From positions 15,579 to 79,578 of the forward strand of contig DATKRK010000083.1 of assembly GCA_035532215.1 (NCBI GenBank): a DNA stretch of 64,000 nt. The letters are read 5' to 3'. The notes beneath the pieces are model-generated. The model searched no databases and had not been told where the DNA came from. It was given only the letters and a program-made list of their open reading frames with translations. The stretch comes from JAICIG01 sp035532215 (GTDB lineage Bacteria > Planctomycetota > Planctomycetia > Pirellulales > JAICIG01). This document shows, piece after piece, positions 8,858 to 15,878 of the stretch. Positions within the stretch are counted from its first letter, which is position 1, and every line of letters starts with the position of its first letter. The translations under genes were made by a program, and so were the position numbers.

Positions 8858-10471
8858 ATGCCAACCTCTGCCACGCCTACGCCGCCGTCCGAAGCGATCT
8901 CGGGAGATTCGCGCCGCCGAGCGACTTGGCGTCGAATCGCGTGCAGCCTGGCGCTCGCCGTTCTGCTCACGAGCGGCTGCACGAGCCTCCGCCAATGGCG
9001 CCAGAACGGCTTCAAGGTCGGCCCGAATTATTTCCGGCCGCCGGCGCGAGTCGCCGACGACTGGATCGACTCGGACGACCCGCGGTTCAACAAGCAGTCG
9101 TCGCCCGATCCGGCGTGGTGGCTGGTCTTCAACGACCGGCAGTTGAACGACTTGATCGCCGCGGCCTATCGCCAGAATCTCGATCTGCGATCGGTCGGCA
9201 CGCGGATTCTCGAATCGCGCGCCCGGCGGAACATCGCCGCGGGCAACCTGTTCCCGCAGTCGCAACAGGCCCTGGGCGCCTACGTTCACGCGCAGCTTCC
9301 CAATAACCTGATCCTGCCGCTGCCGCGGAACACGTTCAACATCTGGGCGACGGGGCTCAACGCCACCTGGGAACTCGATTTCTGGGGCCGCTACCGCCGC
9401 ACCATCGCCTCGGCCGACGCCAATCTGGGCGCGTCGGTCGAAGGCTACAACGACGCCCTCGTGCTGCTGTTGGCAGAAGTGGCCGACAGCTACGTGCAAG
9501 TCCGCACGTTCCAGCAGCGGCTGGCCTTTGCCCGCACCAACGTCGAGACGCAACAGGGCTCGCTGCGCTTGGCGGATGAAAAGTTCCGCAACGGCACGAC
9601 GACCGAACTCGACGTGCAGCAGGCGCGCAGCAACCTGGCGCAAACCCAATCGCTGATTCCGCCGCTCGAAACCGGGCTGCGGCAGTCGGGCAACCGGCTC
9701 TGCTATCTGCTCGGTCAGCCGCCCTACGACCTGGTCCGGCAGTTGGGCGCCGCGCCGATTCCGACGGCGCCGCCGGCGGTCGCCATCGGCATTCCGGCCG
9801 AGTTGCTCCGCCGCCGGCCCGACGTTCGTCGCGCCGAGCGGCTGGTCGCCGCGCAAAGCGAACAGATCGGCATCGCCGAGGCCGATCTCTATCCCCGCTT
9901 CGGAATTTTCGGCTTTCTCGGATTCGCGGGCGACGACTGGAAGTCGCTGTTCAACGGCAAGAGCTTCGCGGGCATCATCCTGCCCAGCTTCCAGTGGAAC
10001 ATCATGAATTACGGGCGGATCCGCAACAACGTCCGCGCGCAACAGGCGGCGTTCCAAGGCGCCGTGTTCGACTACCAGCAAACGGTGCTCCGGGCCAATC
10101 GCGAAGTCGAAGACGCCCTGGTGGCCTTCGTGCGCTCGCGCGAACAAGCCGCGCGACTGCAGGAAAGCGTCGACGCCGCGCAGGTCTCGGTGGAACTCGT
10201 GTTGGCGCAGTACGAAGCCGGTCTCACCGATTTCAACCGCGTGTTCAACACCCAATCGCTGCTCGCGCAGCAGCAGGAACAGCTCGCCACCGTCGAAGGC
10301 AGCATCGCCCAGAACCTGATCGCCGTTTACCAGGCGCTGGGCGGCGGCTGGCAATTCATGCGTACGGGCGGCGTGGCGGAATCGGCGGTCGTCGAAGTCC
10401 AAACGCCCGCGCCCGACGCGCTCTCGCTGCCCGCGCCGGCCGTTCAACCGGCCCCACAAAAGCCGCAATAG
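8858..10471 (+). CDS. RND efflux system outer-membrane lipoprotein, NodT/OprM family
   Basis: A 537-residue TolC-like outer-membrane factor. The N-terminus has a positive stretch, a hydrophobic core and a lipobox LTSGC with Cys41 as the acylated residue. The mature part contains the two OEP repeats typical of the family (FKVGPNYFRPP start, LDFWGRYRRT, AEVADSYVQVRT, LRRRPDVRRAERLVAAQ). OEP proteins form trimeric channels linking inner-membrane RND pumps to the outside. No pump or adaptor gene lies next to it, which is unusual for this family. The ATG at 8858 follows a weak AAGAGA site; the upstream 256 bp hold the divergent promoters. Confidence 0.93.
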   Translation: MPTSATPTPPSEAISGDSRRRATWRRIACSLALAVLLTSGCTSLRQWRQNGFKVGPNYFRPPARVADDWIDSDDPRFNKQSSPDPAWWLVFNDRQLNDLIAAAYRQNLDLRSVGTRILESRARRNIAAGNLFPQSQQALGAYVHAQLPNNLILPLPRNTFNIWATGLNATWELDFWGRYRRTIASADANLGASVEGYNDALVLLLAEVADSYVQVRTFQQRLAFARTNVETQQGSLRLADEKFRNGTTTELDVQQARSNLAQTQSLIPPLETGLRQSGNRLCYLLGQPPYDLVRQLGAAPIPTAPPAVAIGIPAELLRRRPDVRRAERLVAAQSEQIGIAEADLYPRFGIFGFLGFAGDDWKSLFNGKSFAGIILPSFQWNIMNYGRIRNNVRAQQAAFQGAVFDYQQTVLRANREVEDALVAFVRSREQAARLQESVDAAQVSVELVLAQYEAGLTDFNRVFNTQSLLAQQQEQLATVEGSIAQNLIAVYQALGGGWQFMRTGGVAESAVVEVQTPAPDALSLPAPAVQPAPQKPQ

Positions 10472-10478
10472 ACGCGGC

Positions 10479-10976
10479 TTGGGGCCGCGAAAAGCTCAAG
10501 TAAAGCTTTTAGGGACGTTCGAATCTTGCGGAGGCGCCGCGTTTTTACCGTTCGCTGACTGGGCCGACGAGGGCATGGCGATTCTTGCCGCCCCGCTTGT
10601 CAAGCGAAGCTTGCACCTGCGGGATTTGTCTATCGGCCAACATCGCGGCGAGATCCGTCCGCTAGCCGCCTTCTTGACGAGCACCGAGTACCCCTGCGGC
10701 GAAAACTTCGCCGTCTTTTACGGACAAAGCCTCTCCATTGTTGAATTCCTTGTCGATCGCAAGAGCCCCGCGGAATTCGTACGATTTCTACGGCATGCGG
10801 GAAAAGCCGGCTACGATGCCGCGCTGAAAGATTGCTACGGACTGGACGGAATTTCCGACCTCGAACGGCAATGGCGGCAATCCGCGTTCGCCGTTTGGCC
10901 TGCGGACGAGCCGGTTTTGACGGACTTTGCGAACGGTATCGCCGCGGATGTTGCTTTGGCGGCGCCCGGCCCGTGA
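10479..10976 (+). pseudogene. C-terminal remnant of a peptidase MA-like metallopeptidase
   Basis: The open frame begins 8 bases after the efflux gene. From about base 10545 it matches the part of MA-clan peptidases that follows the HExxH helix: a WADEGMA motif, then FYGQSLSIVEFLVDRKSPAEFVRFL and a GYDAAL...C/W region. The HExxH itself and everything before it are missing, because the preceding DNA is coding for the efflux protein. There is no good ribosome site. I read it as a truncated remnant; a short expressed protein cannot be excluded. Confidence 0.6.
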
Positions 10977-11041
10977 CGACGGCCGGCCGCCGCCCTGACC
11001 GCGATCGAGCATCTTTATGGTATCTTAATGCGCAAACGGGC

Positions 11042-11119
11042 GGAATTGATGCCGTCTTAGCGCGGCTTTTGCTTCAATTCCAGATGCAGGTTGCTCGCGA
11101 TGTTGGTTTTGCGAGCAAC
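11042..11119 (+). promoter_or_regulatory. Leader with two inverted repeats upstream of the kdp operon
   Basis: GGAATTGA (11042-11049) pairs with TCAATTCC (11074-11081), and GTTGCTCGC (11090-11098) pairs perfectly with GCGAGCAAC (11111-11119) across a 12-base loop. The second lies 27 bp before the first micro-ORF. An AT-rich stretch (tatggtatcttaat, about 11017-11030) just upstream could be a -10 region. The hairpins could be a KdpE operator or an RNA control element; which one is not shown by the sequence. Confidence 0.45.
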
Positions 11120-11145
11120 GATTCCAGCGACGGAGAAATCGCGAT

Positions 11146-11226
11146 ATGGACGCCTGGTACATGGCGCTCGGCCTGGGATTCTTCCTGATGAGCGGAGCTT
11201 TGGTCTACTTGTTCGATCAACTCTAA
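11146..11226 (+). CDS. 26-residue membrane micro-protein at the head of the kdp operon
   Basis: ATG at 11146, stop TAA at 11224. The product starts MDAWYMALGLGFF and ends VYLFDQL; it is one hydrophobic helix with an acidic C-terminal end. Small ORFs of this pattern (M-D-x-x-Y...F...C/F-D-x-L) are found just before kdpF in a range of bacteria. A GGAGAAA site lies about 9 bases upstream. Too short for firm homology; the operon position and codon structure support it. It may be a second small accessory subunit of the Kdp pump. Confidence 0.65.
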   Translation: MDAWYMALGLGFFLMSGALVYLFDQL

Positions 11227-11243
11227 ACTAAGGGAGTTTGACG

Positions 11244-11336
11244 ATGAACTGGATTCACATCATGGCGACGATCGTTTCGGTCAGTCTGTTCGTGTATCTC
11301 ACGGTGGCCCTGCTGGTGCCGGAGAAGTTTTCATGA
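11244..11336 (+). CDS. kdpF: KdpF small subunit of the potassium-transporting ATPase
   Basis: A 30-residue single-helix protein (starts MNWIHIMATIVS, ends ALLVPEKFS). The YLxxALLxPExF ending is the KdpF hallmark. KdpF stabilises the KdpABC complex in the inner membrane. It follows an AAGGGAG ribosome site and its stop overlaps the kdpA start (ATGA), consistent with coupled translation. Confidence 0.85.
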   Translation: MNWIHIMATIVSVSLFVYLTVALLVPEKFS

Positions 11337-13138
11337 CCGCCAATGGTTGGTTGCAACTTGCGCTGTATCTGGCGCTGCTACTGCTGCTCGCCAAGCCGCT
11401 GGGGGCCTACATGGCGGCGGTCCATGAAGGCCGGCGCACGTGGCTGGATGCCGCCCTGGGGCCGATCGAACGATCGATCTACCGGCTGTGCGGCGTCGAC
11501 CCCCAGTCCGAAATGCGCTGGACGGCCTACGCCGCCGCCGTGCTGTGGTTCAGCGCGGCGGGCTTCGCCGCCGTCTATCTGCTCCAACGCCTTCAGGCCT
11601 TGCTGCCGCTGAACCCCCAACGCCTCGGCGCCGTCGCGCCCGATTCGTCGTTCAACACGGCCGTGAGCTTCGCCACCAATACCAATTGGCAAGGCTACGG
11701 CGGCGAAACGACGCTCAGCTACCTGACTCAAATGTCGGGCTTGGCCGTGCAGAACTTCGTTTCAGCGGCTGCGGGCATGGCCGCGCTCGCGGCGCTCATC
11801 CGCGGCTTTAGCCGGCGTTCGATGGACACGATCGGCAACTTCTGGAGCGACTTGGTGCGCTCGACGCTCTTGATCCTGCTGCCCATGTCGTTCGTGCTGG
11901 CGATCGTCCTCGTTTCGCAAGGGGTCGTGCAAAACTTCCAGCCATATCAAACTGTCAAGCTCCTGCAGCCGACGAGCTACGAGCAGCCCAAATTGGGCGA
12001 CGACGGCCAGCCGCTGAAGGACGCCGACGGGAATCCGATCACGGAATCAATCGCCGTGACCGAGCAGACGCTGCCGATGGGACCGGCGGCTTCGCAAATC
12101 GCCATCAAACAACTGGGCACGAACGGCGGCGGCTTTTTCAATGTAAATTCATCGCACCCGTTCGAGAACCCCACGCCGCTGAGCAACCTGCTGGAGATGC
12201 TGTCGATTCTGCTGATTTCGGCGGCGCTGTGCCACACGTTCGGCTTCATGGTCCGCGATTCGCGTCAAGGTTGGGCCCTGTTGGCGGCGATGACGATCGT
12301 TTTCGCGGCGCTCGTGATCCCGTGCGTCTTGTTGGAACAACGCGGAAATCCGCGGTTGGCCGCGCTTGGCGCCGATCAGATCGCCGGCCCGCAACAAGCC
12401 GGCGGCAACATGGAAGGCAAAGAAACCCGCTTTGGCGTGGTCAACTCGGCGCTTTGGGCGACGGCCACCACGGCCGCCTCGAACGGCTCGGTCAATTCGA
12501 TGCACGATTCGTTCACCCCGTTGGCCGGCGCCATCCCGATGTGGCTGATGCAACTCGGAGAAGTGATTTACGGCGGGGTCGGCTCGGGGCTGTACGGCAT
12601 GCTGCTGTTCGCCATCGTGGCGGTGTTCATCGCCGGGTTGATGGTCGGCCGCACGCCCGAATACCTGGGCAAGAAGATCGAGGCCTACGAAATGAAAATG
12701 GCCTCGATCGGCATCCTGGTTCCCTGCGCGGTGGTGCTGCTCGGAACGGCTCTCGCCGTGGCGACTCCGCAAGGCAGGGCGTCGATTTTCAATTCCGGCG
12801 CGCACGGCTTCAGCGAAGTGCTGTACGCCTATTCCTCGGCCGGCAACAACAACGGCAGCGCCTTCGCGGGCTTGAACGCCAACACGCCCTTCTACAACAC
12901 GACGCTGGGGCTGGCGATGCTCTTCGCCCGGTTCTGGGTGATGGTTCCGGCGTTGGCCATCGCCGGCTCGTTGGCCAGGAAAAAGATCGTGCCGGCCAGC
13001 GCCGGCACGATGCCGACGCACACGCCGCTGTTCGTCGCGCTGTTGATTGCGGTCGTGATCCTCGTCGGCGCCTTGACGTTCATCCCGGCCCTGGCCCTGG
13101 GACCGATCGCCGAGCAACTGATGCTCTCGGCCCCTTGA
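11333..13138 (+). CDS. kdpA: KdpA, potassium-binding and channel subunit of the K+-ATPase
   Basis: A 601-residue integral membrane protein with about ten hydrophobic helices. The four selectivity-filter-like loops of the SKT superfamily are visible, including TNTNWQGYGGE, LGTNGGGFFNVNSSHPFENP, TAASNGSVNSMHDS and YSSAGNNNGSAFAGL. Together with KdpB, C and F it forms the high-affinity ATP-driven K+ uptake pump used at low external potassium. Full length for the family. It overlaps kdpF by 4 bases and is followed by kdpB after 27 bases. Confidence 0.97.
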   Translation: MTANGWLQLALYLALLLLLAKPLGAYMAAVHEGRRTWLDAALGPIERSIYRLCGVDPQSEMRWTAYAAAVLWFSAAGFAAVYLLQRLQALLPLNPQRLGAVAPDSSFNTAVSFATNTNWQGYGGETTLSYLTQMSGLAVQNFVSAAAGMAALAALIRGFSRRSMDTIGNFWSDLVRSTLLILLPMSFVLAIVLVSQGVVQNFQPYQTVKLLQPTSYEQPKLGDDGQPLKDADGNPITESIAVTEQTLPMGPAASQIAIKQLGTNGGGFFNVNSSHPFENPTPLSNLLEMLSILLISAALCHTFGFMVRDSRQGWALLAAMTIVFAALVIPCVLLEQRGNPRLAALGADQIAGPQQAGGNMEGKETRFGVVNSALWATATTAASNGSVNSMHDSFTPLAGAIPMWLMQLGEVIYGGVGSGLYGMLLFAIVAVFIAGLMVGRTPEYLGKKIEAYEMKMASIGILVPCAVVLLGTALAVATPQGRASIFNSGAHGFSEVLYAYSSAGNNNGSAFAGLNANTPFYNTTLGLAMLFARFWVMVPALAIAGSLARKKIVPASAGTMPTHTPLFVALLIAVVILVGALTFIPALALGPIAEQLMLSAP

Positions 13139-13165
13139 TCTTCATCCGCTCCCGGAATCGCACCC

Positions 13166-15238
13166 ATGATTGTATCTCCCAAACGCGTTCCGATGTTCGA
13201 CGCCGCGATCTTTCGCCGCGCGGTCGTCGAGTCGTTTCGCAAGCTCTCGCCGCGCGTGCAAGTGCGCAATCCGGTGATGTTCGTCGTGTTCGTCGTCGGG
13301 ATCGTGACGCTCGTGCTCTGGGCGCAGGCGGTCGTGTCGACCGGCGAGGCGCCGGCGGGGTTCATCCTGGCCGTCTCGGTCTGGCTCTGGTTCACCGTGT
13401 TGTTCGCGAATTTCGCCGAGGCGCTGGCCGAAGGCCGCGGCAAGGCGCAGGCCGACGCGCTGCGCCAATCTCGCACCGAAACCGTCGCCAAGCTGCTCGT
13501 CGAGCCGCGGCGGAACGCGGCTTACGAGCAAATCGCCGCCTCGTATCTGAAGCTCAACGCCGTCGTGCTGGTCGAGGCGGGCGACTTGATTCCGGCCGAC
13601 GGCGAAGTGATCGAAGGCGTAGCTTCGGTCAACGAAAGCGCCATTACGGGCGAAAGCGCGCCCGTGGTCCGCGAAAGCGGCGGCGACCGGAGTTCGGTGA
13701 CGGGCGGCACGCAAGTGCTCTCCGATTGGCTGATCGTGCGGGTCACCGTGCTGCCCGGAGAGAGCTTTTTGGACCGCATGATCGCTATGGTCGAAGGCGC
13801 CAAGCGGCAGCGAACCCCCAACGAAATCGCCCTCAGCATCCTGTTGGCCGGCCTCTCGATCATCTTCCTGCTGGCCGCGTGTACGCTTCTGCCCTATTCG
13901 ATCTACAGCGTCGCAGCCGCCGGCCAAGGCCAGCCGATCACGGTCACGGTTCTGGCGGCCTTGTTGGTGTGTTTGATTCCCACCACGATCGGCGCCCTGC
14001 TGTCGGCGATCGGCATCGCCGGCATGCACCGGCTGAGCGCGGCGAACGTCGTGGCCATGTCGGGCCGGGCGGTGGAGGCAGCCGGCGACGTCGACGTCGT
14101 GCTGTTGGACAAGACGGGGACGATCACGCTGGGCAATCGGCAGGCGGCGGCGTTTCTGCCCGCCGAAGGCGTCGAGCCCCGGGAGTTGGCCGACGCCGCG
14201 CAGTTGTCGTCGCTGGCGGACGAAACCCCCGAGGGGCGCAGCATCGTCGTACTGGCCAAGCGCGAGTACGCGTTGCGGGGCCGAGAGATTCAAACGCTCG
14301 GAGCGACTTTCGTGCCGTTTTCGGCGCAGACGCGGATGAGCGGCGTGAATCTCGCTCATCGTGAGATTCGCAAAGGCGCCGCCGACGCCATCGAGCGCTA
14401 CGTTGCGTCCCAGGGCGGCGCGTTTCCCGAGAGCTTGCGCGGCCTCGTCGAAAGCGTCGCCCGCTCGGGCGGTACGCCGCTGGTCGTGGCCGAAGGCCCG
14501 CGCGTGCTGGGCGTGGTGCAGCTCAAGGACATCGTCAAAGGCGGCATCAAGGAGCGGTTCGGCGAGCTGCGCCGAGGCGGCATCAAGACGATCATGATCA
14601 CCGGCGACAACCCGCTCACCGCGGCGGCCATTGCCGCCGAAGCCGGCGTCGACGACTTCCTGGCCGAGGCGACTCCCGAAGCCAAGTTGAAGTTGATCCG
14701 CGAATATCAGCAAGGCGGGCGGCTGGTGGCCATGACGGGCGACGGCACGAACGACGCCCCGGCCTTGGCCCAGGCCGACGTCGCCGTGGCGATGAACACC
14801 GGCACGCAGGCGGCCAAAGAAGCCGGCAACATGGTCGATCTCGACTCGAATCCCACCAAGCTGCTGGAGATCGTGCAGATCGGCAAGCAACTGTTGATGA
14901 CGCGCGGCGCATTGACCACGTTCAGCATCGCCAACGACGTGGCCAAGTATTTCGCGATCATTCCCGCCGCCTTCGCCACGACTTATCCGGCGCTCAAGGC
15001 GCTCGACGTGATGCGCCTGAGCACGCCGCAAAGCGCGATCATGTCGGCCGTGATCTTCAACGCGTTGATCATCATCGCCCTGATTCCGCTGGCCTTGAAG
15101 GGAGTGCGCTACCGGCCCGTGCCGGCGGCGCAATTGCTGCGCGAAAACTTGCTGATTTACGGCCTGGGCGGGCTGATCGTTCCGTTCCTCGGCATCAAGG
15201 CGATCGACCTGGTTTTGGCCGCATTGCACCTGGCGTGA
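13166..15238 (+). CDS. kdpB: KdpB, P-type ATPase subunit of the potassium pump
   Basis: A 690-residue P-type ATPase. It has the actuator motif TGES (in SAITGESAPV), the phosphorylation motif DKTGTIT with Asp315, the KdpB-type nucleotide-binding region, and the hinge TGDGTNDAPALAQADV. Membrane helices frame these domains as expected. It hydrolyses ATP to drive K+ through KdpA. The Ser in the TGES loop that is phosphorylated for inhibition in E. coli KdpB appears conserved. Start ATG at 13166; kdpC follows after 37 bases. The minus strand carries a long open frame here that is only a GC-rich shadow. Confidence 0.97.
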   Translation: MIVSPKRVPMFDAAIFRRAVVESFRKLSPRVQVRNPVMFVVFVVGIVTLVLWAQAVVSTGEAPAGFILAVSVWLWFTVLFANFAEALAEGRGKAQADALRQSRTETVAKLLVEPRRNAAYEQIAASYLKLNAVVLVEAGDLIPADGEVIEGVASVNESAITGESAPVVRESGGDRSSVTGGTQVLSDWLIVRVTVLPGESFLDRMIAMVEGAKRQRTPNEIALSILLAGLSIIFLLAACTLLPYSIYSVAAAGQGQPITVTVLAALLVCLIPTTIGALLSAIGIAGMHRLSAANVVAMSGRAVEAAGDVDVVLLDKTGTITLGNRQAAAFLPAEGVEPRELADAAQLSSLADETPEGRSIVVLAKREYALRGREIQTLGATFVPFSAQTRMSGVNLAHREIRKGAADAIERYVASQGGAFPESLRGLVESVARSGGTPLVVAEGPRVLGVVQLKDIVKGGIKERFGELRRGGIKTIMITGDNPLTAAAIAAEAGVDDFLAEATPEAKLKLIREYQQGGRLVAMTGDGTNDAPALAQADVAVAMNTGTQAAKEAGNMVDLDSNPTKLLEIVQIGKQLLMTRGALTTFSIANDVAKYFAIIPAAFATTYPALKALDVMRLSTPQSAIMSAVIFNALIIIALIPLALKGVRYRPVPAAQLLRENLLIYGLGGLIVPFLGIKAIDLVLAALHLA

Positions 15239-15275
15239 GAGCCTTCACGAGAAAGATACGCAAAGACAGGATCCT

Positions 15276-15878
15276 ATGTTCCGTCCATTCCGTCCCGCGA
15301 TCGTTTCGCTCGCATTGCTCAGCCTGCTCACCGGGGTCGTTTATCCGCTGGCAGTCGCCGGCGTGGCGCAGCTCGCGTTCCCGAAAAGAGCCGGCGGCAG
15401 CCTGATTCCGGGCAAATCGGCGCCGCTCGGCTCGGAATTGATCGGCCAATCGTTCGATCGGCCCGAGTATTTCTGGGGCCGCTTGTCGGCGACCTCGCCG
15501 ACTCCGTACACGGCCTTTGGCGCCGCCCCGCTCACAGGGTCGTCCGGATCGAACTATGGGCCGCTGAATCCCGCCTTGACGGCCGCGGCCCAGGCCCGGA
15601 TCGAGGCCCTGCGCCGGGCCGATCCCGACAACGACTTGCCCTTGCCGGTCGATCTGATCACGGCCTCGGCCAGCGGTCTCGATCCTCATATCAGCCCGGC
15701 CGCGGCGCTCTATCAGGCGCCTCGGGTAGCGGCGGCCCGCAGAATCGGCGAAGATCGGTTGCGGGCCTTGATCGCCGAGCATACCGAGGGTCGCCAATTC
15801 GGCGTGCTCGGCGAGCCGCGAGTGAACGTGTTGCAACTGAATCTGGCCCTCGACGCGAATGCCGACCAGCGCGAATGA
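15276..15878 (+). CDS. kdpC: KdpC subunit of the potassium pump
   Basis: A 200-residue protein with a single N-terminal membrane helix (IVSLALLSLLTGVVYPLAV) and a periplasmic-type domain. Family signatures are visible: GSELIGQSF..PEYFWGRLS, SNYGPLNP, and VPVDL/TASASGLDPHISPAAA, then LGEPRVNVLQLNLALD. KdpC is needed for assembly and may raise the affinity for ATP. Its stop overlaps the kdpD ATG (ATGA), so the pump and its sensor are translated together. Confidence 0.96.
   Translation: MFRPFRPAIVSLALLSLLTGVVYPLAVAGVAQLAFPKRAGGSLIPGKSAPLGSELIGQSFDRPEYFWGRLSATSPTPYTAFGAAPLTGSSGSNYGPLNPALTAAAQARIEALRRADPDNDLPLPVDLITASASGLDPHISPAAALYQAPRVAAARRIGEDRLRALIAEHTEGRQFGVLGEPRVNVLQLNLALDANADQRE

Noticed and set aside
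8819..10468. Minus-strand open frame opposite the efflux gene
   Set aside because: Composition is that of a shadow and the plus strand has a lipobox and OEP repeats.
10977..11145. c-di-AMP (ydaO) riboswitch ahead of kdp
   Set aside because: The inverted repeats are short and the conserved ydaO core sequences are absent.
13142..15229. Long minus-strand open frame of 695 codons opposite kdpB
   Set aside because: Its translation is low complexity (Arg/His/Gly/Gln-rich) and kdpB on the other strand has all P-type ATPase motifs; it is a GC-rich shadow.
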